64,000 bases of DNA from Flaccisagitta enflata (GCA_965153355.1 OZ231126.1:15934001-15998000), one strand, 5' to 3'; positions 11,916-25,080 are shown, counted from the stretch's first letter. The notes: generated by a model not told the origin, from the letters alone. Numbers and translations are program-made.

Positions 11916-12877
11916 TCTTTTGCATCGACTGACATCACCTTGCCTATTGATGTGCGTCCGCTTTTAATGTCGCATGATTTTAATGTCGCATGTATGAAGC
12001 TTTAAAATCCGCCCTTTAAGTCAGTTGTTCCATCGGTCAATCCAACATTGAATTCATGAGAATTCATGCCATCATGGTCCATGCCCATGAGTCCAAGCGG
12101 CCTTCCTGATCACTTCTCCGGATCTCCTGCCCTCCCTTATCACCTCTCCTGCCCTCCCACACGCGAGTGGGGAAGTCGTCTATTTGTTTTCTTCATATGT
12201 TGGTCTTTTCGTCTTATGCATAATTGGGATGACCATAGTATGACCACCTCAAAAGGGTTTTCGAATCACCTACGCATTTTAGACACCCTTTCAGCCATGA
12301 CTTTGATCTAGATTCTGACACGAAATTAGACATTGGCAATTGCATGCATTCTCGACCAGACCCGAAGGGAAAGCGATAAAAGGATCCCTGTCGAGTTGTA
12401 AAATTGCCGTTAGTTCGTCATGCTCCCGCTTTTTGACTCGCCGGTTGGGTTGTTTCTCTAAGGATTTTGATTTGAGTTTTAGTTAACTCTGATTCGTCAT
12501 CAGCTTTTATTACCAGTTTACCACTGCATTGCTGCATTCAACTGTTGATGTTTCACGATCTCTCATGCAACAAAAACGTGATTAGTCTAACTTCGACGTA
12601 ATGATTTCCCAAATTGAATGCTCAAAAAAATATTCATATTGTGAATTTAGCTAGGCTAACTTATCTAATCTATTTTAACCAACAATGGAAATATTTCATC
12701 ACAGGACAATGTTAGTGCTCTAATTGAGCAAGTAAATTGATATCAATCATTAGAGTTGTGATTATGATTTTACAACGAATAACTACTGGCTTCGCAAAAA
12801 AAAAACATTTCAATGTGCTTTTATTCATTTGGATGCAACTTATGTCCTAGTCTAAAATCCCGCCATAATCAAAGCTA
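11916..12877. other. Intergenic, nothing recognised
   Basis: Unique sequence downstream of the kringle-type gene. No coding homology, tandem array or inverted repeat was noticed. Confidence 0.4.
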
Positions 12878-13208
12878 CACAGTCAGTGGACAAAACACTA
12901 TAGGTATATATATCATACCGTTGGCTCTGATTCAAAATACTGCTTATAAACAAAATACTGCTTATAAACAAAATATTATATGCAACAACCAGTTGCTCAA
13001 ATTATAGCCGGCTGTAACAAACATAATGTTGTACGCAACAATTGGTTGTAAGAACTGCAGCCGGCTGTAATGCTCCAATTTTGTAATATTACAGCCGGGT
13101 GTAATTTCGACAGCTAGTTGTTGCATACAACATTTTGTTTATTATCAGTATGTTGTTTCAAAGTCAACTGTATGATATATATACCTATGGTGTTATGTCC
13201 ACTAACTG
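12878..13208. mobile_element. MITE with Tc1/mariner-like ends
   Basis: About 331 bp bounded by roughly 40-bp terminal inverted repeats (CAGTCAGTGGAC...CTATAGGTATATATATC on the left, matched in reverse by GATATATATACCTATGG...GTCCACTAACTG). It is flanked by TA on both sides, as Tc1/mariner insertions are. Internal GCCGGCTGTAA and GCAACAA motifs recur in both orientations. There is no transposase. It lies in the likely 3' flank or UTR of the kringle-type gene and carries, on that gene's strand, an AATAAA (13143-13138). Confidence 0.75.
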
Positions 13209-13354
13209 TACATAAAGCCTCGTCAGATGCACTTGCACGCAAGCTGTGCAGATAAAAGAGGTCAATCTCTTTCATCTCGTCAAAATGAAAAAAAAAGAAG
13301 AAATGGAATGGCACCGACGTTTGGAAAAGAAATAGAAGAATCGACTGTGCGGTT

Positions 13355-16300
13355 TTAATACAGAACATCATTTTGTCTGTACGACTCGGCGTATTCTCCT
13401 GCCGATCCATACAAAAGTTTGTTGATCGTTCTTGCCGCCTCGTAGGAATCGGACGACCTCGTGGCCGATTCGTATACCGATGAAGTCGCGAGGCTGTCCA
13501 TCTGCCTCTTATCTTTATTCATTCGGCGCCATTGTACCATCGTCGTTACGGCTTTGGCTATGGTCGTTATGACGATGATGACCAGGAAGGCCGCGGTGAA
13601 TATCATCGCAGCGGAATGCTCTTTCCAGCTTCTGACCATGATGCCCACGAAGCAAATGAAGAGAATAACCTTATAAATGAGATCCACTATGTTACAGTAA
13701 TCAGTACTTTGAAGACCGAATGTTTAAAGCATTGCATTATCCTATATCAAATTCTCAATGCACTTACCTGAGGTGTGAATACATAGCGCATGGCATTGCC
13801 CATCACGATCAGATCAAAAATGACCCAGAGAATGTAGAAATTGAGCAGGATGCTCAACGCGATGACAGCGCCAATTTCGTCATCGAGGACATCTTTCAGC
13901 CTCAGAATGATCGTCATATGGCTCATAGAAAAGAATGTGAGGGTGGTAACCAAAGCAACGAGTCCATTCTGAAATGACGGAAGAAAGAATGAGGTTATTT
14001 TCATGTTTTAGTTGAGAAAATATGCTCGGTTGCTTCGTTGGTCAATGGTCATCACGCGCACATTCAATGTCACTTGTAATATGCGAAAATTCTGTGCTTA
14101 CCTCCAGAAAGCAATGATATGGAACATTTTGCCTGAGTTTTCTATCTTCGATACTCTCGTCTTTGGTCTTTCTGTAATGCCACACTTTGCAAAGGGCGAC
14201 GATAAACGAAGCAAATGCGGCAAACAGTATCATGGCGAACGAGACTTGCTCATACTCTCTATCCCAAAGAAACATCCAGGATATCCATAGGACCAAGGCC
14301 AAAATGAGGGTGAGAGCCAGTTGCCACTGCAAAATATCGGGATGGTAATATCGAAATTCCTTCCACGCCACGACGCTGCGACAACAGGCGACAGAAAATG
14401 TAAACCCAATCCCCAGGAGCAACCAGAGATAAGTAATGGTCCAGATGGAAACCACGGCCCATGGTGCCGGATAAAAAAGTGTCGATTTATCTGACAGCAA
14501 AACGTCAGAGGCTCGATAGAACATGGCACCGGGACCGCATTCATTTTTCGATTCGCTGCAATATTCCCATCGCTTGGCGGTGGTGGTGAAGCACCATGGC
14601 CGATCCCGGATTCCAACTTTTTTAGACCTCGGGTTTCGACAGTAGTTTTTTGCAGCCTCTGTCGATCCATCCCTGATAAGACAAATATGGTTGAACTAGT
14701 TGTTGGAAATGGCATGAAAGGTATTTCGTATGATGCTCATTCTCTTAAGTTATCTTTATCATTTGCAAAGTTGCAAAGCAGGTTTGTGGACGTCAAGGAG
14801 TAAAGGTCAATGGATTTAAAAAACAGATTAAGAGCCGTGTGTATTGGCCAACGCAGTGCGCTTGTCCTGAGCCCCTTGTGCTGATAATATGCAGTATGAT
14901 GGCAAGGATTAAAAAGCATTTGATTTTGACAATGATATAGAGCAAGGCCGCATACACGGCCAATTTCGACGGCATGCGTTTTGGCAGATGCAGAAATGCC
15001 CAAAAAGATTCTTACACTTGAACATGACGGACGGACGAACATTTCCTCCTTTATGGAGGAAGAGGCAGTTAATGTAGCCTGTTGCAGTGATGGTAAAGGT
15101 AAACTCAAGCTTAACAAAACAATTGAGGTTTGATGAAGATACTGGCAATAGCCAATCAAACATTTGTGATTATAAGGATCACAGGTTTCCTTTGTGGGGG
15201 CAATTCAAGATCAGAAAATTACAAAGACTTATCACAAGACGCAACCACATGCGAAACGCGTCCAAAACGGAGAAATGAGTTGTAGCTTCGTAGATAAAAA
15301 AGAAACATGCCATACGAACCCGAATCTTATTTTGTTGAAAAGAAAGGGAGGAAGAGTTAAAACTTTATTTGCTACAGTTTTTGAATCTTCTTTATGAATG
15401 AAGAACTGGTTCGGAAGCAATTATCTTACCTAAATGAGACATCTTCGCCAAAATACTCATGTTTGTGGGGCACTTGTTTTACCCATTCCTGAGTTAGAAA
15501 GATCGAATTTGATATTTTGATAATGCAATTTAGCCTCAGGCCTTTAACGATATGTACTGAAGAATGAGTCTGCCACCTTTTTAACTTTACCGTAGATGTT
15601 GTCTACACTTGAAAATCCGAGATAAGTCAAAGCTTGGAGATATATGAAAAATATATATGAAAAAATATATATTAATTTATAAGATTTATTGATTTAAATA
15701 TTTGAATAATGTAAAATAATCATAAAGAATTGAATAAAATGATAGCAAAGATTTTTTCTTGTCTGAATAACTCCAATTGCAAAACTAGCTTTAGATTTAT
15801 ACTTGTGATCCGTGACCCTTACTGAGACCATTGCAAAAGCTTTTAAAGGGGCAGTGCCTTGAAAAATTTGAATTTGAATTTGAATTAAAAAAAAATTTGA
15901 ATTTGAATTAAAAAAAAAAATTTTAAGTAAAAAAAACTAAAATGAAAGATTTATTTCTCGTTGGCGTTTTGTTTTGTCTTTCCGATTTTTTGCATTGTCA
16001 ATGACAACTATCAATAGTTCTTTTAATAATAAATAGAATATTGTTTTGGTGGAGAAATGGGTCTTAAGTGCACCAATTTTAATGATCTCCATTGTCTGGC
16101 TTCAGTTCATAACTGATAAGTTCTACTAAATAAAACCAAAATTTTGATTCAATAGCCTACCATATTTTTTGTCCAAAAGCATTGCATACTCAGTTTTATT
16201 TCATATTTAGAATTGGTATCTTAGTTCTGAGTTCCCCCTATATTTCCAAGTCTAGTCGGCATCTACTGTATGTATCGTGGCTTATCGTACCTGACATGGC

Positions 16301-16557
16301 AGCCCTGTCCTGGTAATCGTCTGATAACCTCCATAGTCTTCACCATTAGTAGCTACATAGCAATCAGTGAAAGCGTTAAGGATGTTTTCGCGTCCGAATT
16401 TGGAGGAAAGCAAATGTAGCATTGCGGTTGTTCCCAAAACTAAAATGGTCAAGGCGTACAAGATGCAGTGTAAAATTTTGCTTCTTGAACCACATGCGCA
16501 GCAGTTTTTCGATTTGGTTTTGAAATCATCGTTGGATACTCCTTGCTGGTGCCACAT
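13355..16557 (-). CDS. Kringle-domain multi-pass membrane protein, unrecognised family
   Basis: Five exons (16557-16291, 15488-15430, 14672-14102, 13968-13768, 13669-13355) join in phase to 470 residues. A basic N-terminus precedes a hydrophobic signal-anchor (about 28-50). Residues 66-154 form a complete kringle with all six cysteines (66, 88, 120, 136, 147, 154) and signature pieces LPCQEW, PHKH, NYCRNP, PWCFTTT and RWEYC. Seven further hydrophobic segments follow at about 180-206, 226-245, 252-274, 300-322, 331-355, 360-378 and 384-408. The tail is polar and serine-rich. By the positive-inside rule the kringle is extracellular and both termini are cytoplasmic. Kringles bind proteins or lysine-like ligands in ROR, KREMEN and plasminogen. 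The 59-nt second exon was found by phase and kringle consensus. I see no GPCR signatures (DRY, NPxxY), so 7TM describes only the hydrophobic pattern. Confidence 0.82.
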
Positions 16558-18360
16558 GTTGTCGAGTTGCTTGAGCTAGTTTACTTGTTTATTGGTCGAT
16601 TTGACGATTTGTGATATTGGTTTATTGGTTTTTCTGTCTGCAATGTGTGTCATGCAAATTGATTGATGAAGCGGTTGAAAAAAATCCTATATTTTTTCTT
16701 CGCTAAATGGCCATTATAAAGTGCCTACAAATTTTGTTTTTAATTGGAGCAAAAAGTTTTATCCGCTTCAGGTAGTATCGAAGTATCCATTTCTAGTTTT
16801 GGTGGAGTGGAATTGGGATAAGTGGGAGTCAAGGCTTTTTATGAAAAAAAAAACGTTTTAGCGGATTTCTTTCGCTTTTGTAATTCATCGATAGGAAAGG
16901 GCGTCTTCAAGTAAGATAGTCCGAATTCCTGCCTAGGTAGATTTACTTTGGAATAGGTAATGATAGGGATTCTAAACGATGACAATTTTTTGGTTCTTTT
17001 GCATAATTTAAGGCGTTGAAAGTTGTGTTGATGTTGTGAGGAATGATCATGAAAGTGTTCGAATAATATAGATCATATTGTCATGGATGATGTAGAGCTT
17101 TACCCTCGTGAGAGTCACCGACGAATATGTGCTGGTGAGTTAATCGCTTGCGGGTTGTCATAAAGTTTTCCATCACCCATATATATGCATATTTCGTCTG
17201 TGAAAAACTGGAAATCCGCTGTATGGCAAAGATGGATTTGATTGCGTGCGCCTGGCTAATGAAGTTGAAAAAAAAACTGAGTCGCGGATTATTGCGAGCG
17301 TGATGATAAAAAAAGTGCCCACGGCATTCCTCTCTCTATTGAATTGTGTAGATAAAATAATTCTTTCTAGATGTCTTAGATCTGAATTCTGATGGTCGAC
17401 TGAGCCTGGAACAAAAATGAGAGCAGAAAAAGAAAAATGCAGTCACGGCTGAGCGAAACCGTATTTGCAGGGATTCGAATCCATTCTGTACTTTCCAGAG
17501 CAAATAGACGTGGAAGTTCATCTTAAACCTCACCTCTTTTCTATGCCTTTTCGTTTTCCTATCTTTGGTAGAAAAAAAAAAGAAAGACGCTGGTGAGAAA
17601 GGAAGTTATAGATGTAAAATGAGTGGTTTGCAAATTTTAAAGGCTAACTTTCTCAGTATTTATCACTTTCATTAAGAAATTTTTTACTTTTTCTCTGTGG
17701 GAGGCTTGTAAAGATAAGGGATGCATCGGAGAAAAACTATCGTAAATTCTTGGAAACGACAATAACAAAGAAGTGGTACCCAGTTACGAGGCTCAAATTT
17801 CATCAGTCATTAAAAATTCAGCTTCCCTAGCCTTGAGAAAAGTATAAATATTTGCGCAAATTAATGCTGAGATATTTTCTACATTCCTGTTCCAAAATAC
17901 AAGCTAGAAGAGAAAAGGATCTGACCTCAGAAATGAGGCTAAATTCAGCTAAAAACGTACGTCTGAAAAAGCGAGATGGAATACATGGGAACTGGCGTGT
18001 GATACTCCTAATATGTCTCACAAAGGTTCACTTATCTCAAAATTGACCAGTAATACTGAATTACTAATACCTCAAGATTTCATCCTCTTTTCAGATTCCA
18101 CTTCACCATCCGTCGCGTCGATGTGGTAATTCTAGTTTTCATCGTCTCACAATTATTCGCCCAGACATCCATCCATCCATGCAGTCCATCCATCCATCCA
18201 TCCATGCAGTCCTTCCATCCAGCCATCCGCCCCTCCTTCTAGCCATCTATGAGCCCTTCCATCCAGCCATCCGCCCATCCTGCCTCCTTTATACCCATGT
18301 GCCTAACGCGAATGTGATTCCACGGCAAAAACCTCTCCGCCTGCCGATTTTCACACAAAA
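16558..18360. other. Intergenic upstream of the kringle-type gene
   Basis: No protein homology noticed on either strand. The near side should hold the kringle gene promoter (minus strand). Only short homopolymers and ATCC-rich repeats (18165-18280) stand out. Confidence 0.4.
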
Positions 18361-18371
18361 CACTCATTCAT

Positions 18372-18637
<266 letters not shown>

Positions 18638-19339
18638 TACAATATGAATATACATCTGTGACACTAAAAAGCCTTCGAGCTGACGTCATGGGGGTTACAT
18701 CCTCTGGGTGATCTTTCATGATCCGTTTTGCCTCTCAATCCCTCGGAAGAAAATCGAAAAATCCTTGGAAAAGGAGTGTAATCCTCATCGTCATCTCCCT
18801 TTTTCAACTCGGCCATTCTCGTTTACATCTTGCCTTTGACTCCACCTGCTAAGTCCTCAAGAGAACGGGAGAAAAAGAGAGAATAGTAATAGATAGAACA
18901 AAAGGAGAAAAAAAGAAAAAAGGGAAAAAAAGAAGTCGGCCTTGTAGGATTGATAAAAACGTTTTTTTCGAGAGAACTCTCATTAAAAAAAAAAAAAGAA
19001 AAACAAAGAACCAGAAAACACGGAAGAAATTGGCTTTGACGGTGCCTTTTTTTAGTAATCACACCTATTTTAGGCAGAGGCGTGAAACCCAAAAAACCGA
19101 ATCGCCTTTTTTAGACATTCGAACGTTTCCAAGGCCAGGAACAAACATTATATGCGCCAGTTAACTTCATTTCACGTCTATTTTTAGAGGATCACAAGTC
19201 CTGAAAACGCCGAAAAGTCATTTAAAGTTGAAGATCGTGCGCCTCGCTAATTACAATCGTCGATGACTTCTTACGACTTTCGTCATCGTCGTTTATCGTC
19301 CTCAGCGTCGTCATCGTCGTCTTCATCAGCGATATCCTT

Positions 19340-22249
19340 ATGGCGTTCTTTTGTCCGGCTCGCGCGCGCCATCACCCGAAAAAGGCCCGCGAGAACGGAG
19401 ATGGCGTGGAAGTCGCTTCCACCTCCGGAGGCGGCTTTGGTGGCGGACGCGGCGCCTTGACCCGCTCGTGGACTAAACGCAAAATCACCGGAAGTACAAG
19501 CATCGAGACGCTCGTGCTAGTGGGCTTGGAGTCATCGGCCACTTCCGAAGCCACGGGCGCTCAGGCTGGTGGCGGTGGTATGATTCCTGGTGGCGCCTAC
19601 GCGGACGCCATGCGGACCGTCACGCGCGCCCACGTGGGAGAAATGGAAGACGAAGTGAGCGTCAGCGTCGGACAAACGGTGGTCGTCATTTTTCGCGATG
19701 ACGATTGGCTGTTTGTCGTGACGGATAAAGGGACGGAGGGATTTATCCCTCGCGAGAATTGCGTTAGATCGAAGAAAATGCGCGGGAGCGGCGTAAGTGG
19801 CGGCGCCACGCGATCGGACGATAACGGAAATGATAACGCCGGTGCCGGCGTCATTTCCCCACCTGGAGATCAAAATGGAAATAAAAACAATAAAAGACTT
19901 CCCACGGCTAAAACCAAGGACAATGACGTAAACCAAAGACTGAAAGCCATTCAAGAAGATCTGAAAAAACATTCCAAATCTGAGTCTGCTACTGACATAA
20001 CAACGACGACTACAACAACAACCGCCGTTTTGCATGAGAGAACTTCCTCTTCCTCTTCCAGCGGTCAACGAACCGAACCGCGACTCAATGAGCGTGACCA
20101 TGACCACACCCAACATGCGACGGAAAAAGAAAATACTCGCGACAAGAATTCTTGTCAAACCAATTCTTCTTCATCATCCTGTGATAATTGTCAACATCCG
20201 TCGAATCCTTCCTTACCTAGTTCCCAGTTTGACACCGCCCCCTCTTCCAAGACCCACCCCAACCGGCCACAGCAAACAAATCCCAATCCTCGCGTCGATT
20301 CTCATGTCTTTCAAAATTCATCGGGAAAGATTGAATTGTCTGACACGCTCGCCAAACATATCGGTTCCAATACGAGGAAAAGTCCGAAGTTAAAACATCA
20401 ACAACAGCAGCAGTATCATCAACAACAACAACAGCAGCAACAACGAATGACAGATTCCGCAAAATTAAAGAATCGTAGACCATCGGGCGGCACTCGATCG
20501 CCATCTTTTGTCTCTCCACTACAACAGTGCATCAAAGAAGGCCGTTTAAAAGAACAAGACTCTCAAAGACTAACCACTTCCATGACATTAAATCGCCGAG
20601 CGGGCCACGACGATCCCTCCACTCCATCACGGCCGCAACACCACGCCAGTCATCAAGTTTTGTTTGATAGAGACGCCGATGGGGGACGCGGGCGAGGAGG
20701 CGCTTCCGCCGTCTTTCACACGCCGCAACATCGACCTACATCTACCGGTGGTAAACCCGACTCGCGAGTTGTGGGCGTGGTTCCGCCCCACGTCGCTCCC
20801 TCATCTTTGACAACCCCTCAAAATGCTCAACATCCACTTCAGTTACAGCGCGGCTCCGACGGCAGTTTCCGGCCGGCGCCTTTATCCCACGTTACCACCG
20901 ATTCTTCCAGCGGATGCCATGTTGACACCTCCTCCTCATCCATGCCATCGCCGCCTCAACTGGCGTCGACGACGCCGGATATGTGGGCCGGTGTTGGTGG
21001 CGTTGACAGTGGCACTGGCGCTGACTGCTCCGATTCTGAGGCAGCTTCTACATCATCGTCCTCTACGCGAGAAGTGCGTCAAACCTGGCGTCAGCGGAAG
21101 ATGGAAATTCGCAGCGGCGGAAAAGACGTGAGGGACGCCAGTTCTTTGGAAGATCGCACCGACGTGGAGACGCCCCACGTGGATCCTGGATGCATGACGT
21201 TGCCGGCTTCATTCCGAGGTGGAAAATCCGGTTCTTCCGCATTTTCTAAACCACCCATCAACAGCGATCAATTGGCCCGACGTCAACGCCCTCGGGAAGG
21301 CGATCCGAAGTTTAGTCAACAACATCAAACGCACAATATCCCTTCTTCCTCATCCACAAACATCCATAATCCCATCAGTTCACATCCTCAGGTCGTCGAT
21401 GATATTCAAAGAGCGACCAGAGAGTTGAAGGAAAAACTCGTTCTTTCTGAGACCAACGGCGACAAAAGGAAAACAAAAGTCATCCAGGAAAATATTCCTG
21501 TCGTGAGTGGGGGAGTCGGCGGTGGGGGTGGCAGGTCAGGCGTCAATGGAGTTGGGGTGGTTAGCGCTGGTGGTGGGAAACATGGGAAAAAGACCGTAGC
21601 CATGACTAGAAAATATTGGCTCATACCGGAAAACCTCAACATATCCGAGATTAAGATTTTTTCGCGCGTGCAGCATGGTGACGCGGATGCGCTGTGGGAC
21701 TTTTTCGCCGCGGAGGAGAACGACGTTAGTCTCGTCGCCGGCGAGTCAGTGACGGTTTTGAACGACGAGGATCCAGATTGGACTTGGGTATTGAAGAGAG
21801 ACGGAGACGAAGGTTTTGTGCCCGCCAATCATCTCGGCCCTAGACGTCAAACGCCTCAAGATGACGACGAAGACGAGGAGCATTACCTTCACCCGTCGCC
21901 GTCCAAAAGAACCCCTCCAGCTGGCAAAGTCAGCGTTATCGTCCATAGTCACGAAGGAGACGTACCGGCGATGGATATCGTTAAAGAGGACCCGACATCT
22001 CCTTCGGGAGTTCTCACGCGTCTCGACGACACGTTTCTTCACGATCACTTCGGCGTCGTCAGACTCATCGCCGAGTTTGACTTTCAGGATCCACGAGTGC
22101 CGGATTTCGTCGTCAATAAAGACGAATTTTTACTCGCCGATATGGTCGGCCAGAGCGACGAAGAATGGTTGTGGGTTACCGCTTGCTCCTCCGGCCAACA
22201 AGGATGGATTCCTAAAAATTTCGTCAAGCAGATTTCCTACGTCGATTGA
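19340..22249 (+). CDS. Three-SH3 adaptor, Dlish/Vamana-like
   Basis: Single uninterrupted frame of 969 residues. The N-terminus MAFFCPARAR and the motif ITGSTSIETLVLVGLE (about 49-64) recall the start of Drosophila Dlish/Vamana. SH3-1 is at about 90-141 (MEDEVSVSVGQ, DDWLFV, GFIPREN). SH3-2 is at about 778-835 (ENDVSLVAGE, DPDWTWVLK, GFVPANH) and SH3-3 at about 904-965 (EEWLWVT, GWIPKNFV). In flies this adaptor links Fat and the palmitoyltransferase Approximated to the myosin Dachs at the apical cortex, controlling Hippo signalling and planar polarity. The fly protein is about 350 residues; here a roughly 630-residue low-complexity linker (poly-Gln near 354-372, Ser/Thr/Pro/Gly-rich) separates SH3-1 from SH3-2. 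The ATG at 19340 is chosen because it gives the conserved N-terminus. Another three-SH3 adaptor family is possible. Confidence 0.75.
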   Translation: MAFFCPARARHHPKKARENGDGVEVASTSGGGFGGGRGALTRSWTKRKITGSTSIETLVLVGLESSATSEATGAQAGGGGMIPGGAYADAMRTVTRAHVGEMEDEVSVSVGQTVVVIFRDDDWLFVVTDKGTEGFIPRENCVRSKKMRGSGVSGGATRSDDNGNDNAGAGVISPPGDQNGNKNNKRLPTAKTKDNDVNQRLKAIQEDLKKHSKSESATDITTTTTTTTAVLHERTSSSSSSGQRTEPRLNERDHDHTQHATEKENTRDKNSCQTNSSSSSCDNCQHPSNPSLPSSQFDTAPSSKTHPNRPQQTNPNPRVDSHVFQNSSGKIELSDTLAKHIGSNTRKSPKLKHQQQQQYHQQQQQQQQRMTDSAKLKNRRPSGGTRSPSFVSPLQQCIKEGRLKEQDSQRLTTSMTLNRRAGHDDPSTPSRPQHHASHQVLFDRDADGGRGRGGASAVFHTPQHRPTSTGGKPDSRVVGVVPPHVAPSSLTTPQNAQHPLQLQRGSDGSFRPAPLSHVTTDSSSGCHVDTSSSSMPSPPQLASTTPDMWAGVGGVDSGTGADCSDSEAASTSSSSTREVRQTWRQRKMEIRSGGKDVRDASSLEDRTDVETPHVDPGCMTLPASFRGGKSGSSAFSKPPINSDQLARRQRPREGDPKFSQQHQTHNIPSSSSTNIHNPISSHPQVVDDIQRATRELKEKLVLSETNGDKRKTKVIQENIPVVSGGVGGGGGRSGVNGVGVVSAGGGKHGKKTVAMTRKYWLIPENLNISEIKIFSRVQHGDADALWDFFAAEENDVSLVAGESVTVLNDEDPDWTWVLKRDGDEGFVPANHLGPRRQTPQDDDEDEEHYLHPSPSKRTPPAGKVSVIVHSHEGDVPAMDIVKEDPTSPSGVLTRLDDTFLHDHFGVVRLIAEFDFQDPRVPDFVVNKDEFLLADMVGQSDEEWLWVTACSSGQQGWIPKNFVKQISYVD

Positions 22250-23340
22250 GATACGGATATACATGAGAGAGGCAGTGAGAGGTGAAGTCGAAAACGACCT
22301 TACCTAGTGTTTAATTACTTTTTGACAACTTGCTCAATATCATACAGTGATTCAATATCAAATTGATTATCTCCGTCATCAATTTTTTTTTCTTCATTCC
22401 GACTGTATTTTTCTACATTCTTCAACATTTTACATGATTGTGCCATTTTCAAAGCTCAACTAAGCAGAAAACAACCTAGCCTTTGAATGTGTGGCGACTG
22501 TGGCGTTTCTCCTTGACGCGGGTTTAGTGTTTATCCTGTTTGCGACAGAAAGTAGCACGGTGCAATATTTTGTGTCGGCCTCATGCGATTTTTTTTATCA
22601 CGACCATTACTCCCCGGAAGAATTACCCAGTTTTACTGTTTAGAAAATCTTTTTTTTTTCGCTTCAGAGATTTAGTAATGATCGCCATAAAATCAGAGAT
22701 TCATATATAGGCGAGGCTTTTTATTTCATGCTGGATTAATAAATGACAAATCTATTTTCGCCGGCTACCGTCAAGTTAGTAATGAAAAGTTCCTCACATT
22801 CCGTCCTATCATGCAAACAAGTACTTAACTGGCCTAAATGTTTCTCGAGTCGCTTTCCAAAACAAATTTCTGTGAACGGGGCACTTGTTATTTTCTGACA
22901 AACATTCCATCCAGTATTTTCATACCAAGGTTTTTTTGTGGCACGATTTTTTTTAATCCTCGGTTCTTCGTTCGTCTTGTTAAAACAAAAAAACATATAT
23001 CTAAATGAACTAATCGTCTGTTATAAATTTGTCGTCTTGAAATTCATATCAATATGCAAATGTGGTAGTTTTTTTTAGTTTGAACTTTATATATAAATCT
23101 TTTGTTATACAATTTCAGTTCATGTTGATATTCTAAAAACTCGTTTCCTGAAGCGAAGCGCAACAAGTCACGCGGTTCCGGATAAAACAAATTGAAACTC
23201 TCCTCAGTTTTCTCTTCTTGCGACTAACACAGTGGGCGAAAGGTCGAAAGAATCTCTCCGGGGAAAAAAGTAAGTCGACCTAACTCCCTCTCCCTGCTCT
23301 CTATATTTCTTTCTCTCATTCTCCCCGGTCCCCACTGATT
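22250..23340. other. 3' flank of the Dlish-like gene
   Basis: Non-coding. A candidate poly(A) signal AATAAA is at 22738-22743, which would give a 3' UTR of about 500 nt. No other feature recognised. Confidence 0.4.
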
Positions 23341-23499
23341 TTTTTCTGTCTGTTTGCCTGCCTACCCGTCTCTGTCTGCCTTCTTTCTATCTGTATGCCT
23401 ATCTGCCACCTGTCTGCCTCTCTGTCTGTATATCTGATTGCCTGCGGCTGTGTCTCGTTTTATCTTGGAAAATGGTGTCTGGTTAACTGTCAGTCTCTG

Positions 23500-23689
23500 T
23501 GTGTCTCTCTGTGTTACTGTCTCTCTCTCTGTTACTGTCTCTCTCTCTCTCTGCCTGTCTCTCGATCTGCCTGCCTGTGTCTCTCTCTCTCTCGATCTGC
23601 CTGCCTGTGTCTCTCTCTCTCTATCTGCCTGCCTGTCTCTCTCTCTCTCTCGATCTGCCTGCCTGTCTCTCTCTCTCTATCTGCCTGTC

Positions 23690-23765
<76 letters not shown>

Positions 23766-23821
23766 TCTCTCTATCTATCTATCTGCCTGCCTGCCTGTCT
23801 CTCTCTCTCTCTGCCTGCCTG

Positions 23822-23865
<44 letters not shown>

Positions 23866-23914
23866 CCTGCCTGCCTGTCTCTCTCTCTCTCTCTCTATCT
23901 GCCTGCCTGCCTGC

Positions 23915-23945
<31 letters not shown>

Positions 23946-23985
23946 CCTGCCTGTCTCTCTCTCTATCTGCCTGCCTGCCTGCCTG

Positions 23986-24072
<87 letters not shown>

Positions 24073-24129
24073 GCCTGCCTGCCTCTCTCTCTTTATCTGC
24101 CTGCCTGCCTCTCTCTCTTTATCTGCCTG

Positions 24130-24220
<91 letters not shown>
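23500..24220. repeat. Compound CT / CTGCCTGC microsatellite
   Basis: About 700 bp of (CT)n blocks separated by short (CTGC)n or ATCTGCCTGCCTG blocks that recur many times. All overlapping long frames are low-complexity artefacts. Confidence 0.95.
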
Positions 24221-24221
<1 letters not shown>

Positions 24222-24793
24222 CTCGGCTAAAACTTCGAAAAGAAAAATTATTGAAGAAAAAAAAATATGACAAGATAGCTTTTATCCTCCCTCACTGACG
24301 TCGGCTTATCAAGTCAAACTGAAGCTGATCTTCCTGTGCAACAATTCTGTAGGCGAGGGCCAGTTGGACCGTTGGTGTTCTTCTTCAATCTGTCATCTGC
24401 CGTCATCATCTTCAATTTCGATTTCGTGGTAGGCCTACACCTAGGCCGTATGGCGTTCACCTTTCCCATTAAATCTGTGCGTTTAACCCCCTACCGCTGA
24501 TCAACCACCCCCAAATCTCAGCCAGCTTGCTTTGTGTTTGATATAACTCCTTATTCTCTCCTCGACTCTCTCTTTATAGCCGCCAATTGAGCGATGCCAT
24601 CTTGAGTATATATAGCTTTTTTGAGCAGTGAAGATTTTTTTGGCACAGGGTGATTGAATTCGTGGCTTTTCTCTGCTCCAAAAGCCGCCTCTCTCCGAGT
24701 CTTAGTAATAGATATTTCTCCTCGGCAGTCCGTCCTCCCTCTGTGTCTCTCTGTCATCATAGCTGTCTTTTTTTTTTCTTTTTGTCTTCGTTT

Positions 24794-25080
<287 letters not shown>

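Noticed and set aside
14230-14715. 161-codon frame overlapping the kringle exon
   Set aside because: Out of frame with the exon that supplies the kringle cysteines and membrane segments; a shadow frame.
23395-24298. Long SLSLSL / CLPACLSLS frames
   Set aside because: Products of CT and CTGC microsatellites; equally open in several frames. The same holds for the frames at 18179-18719, 24551-25159 and 52281-52892.
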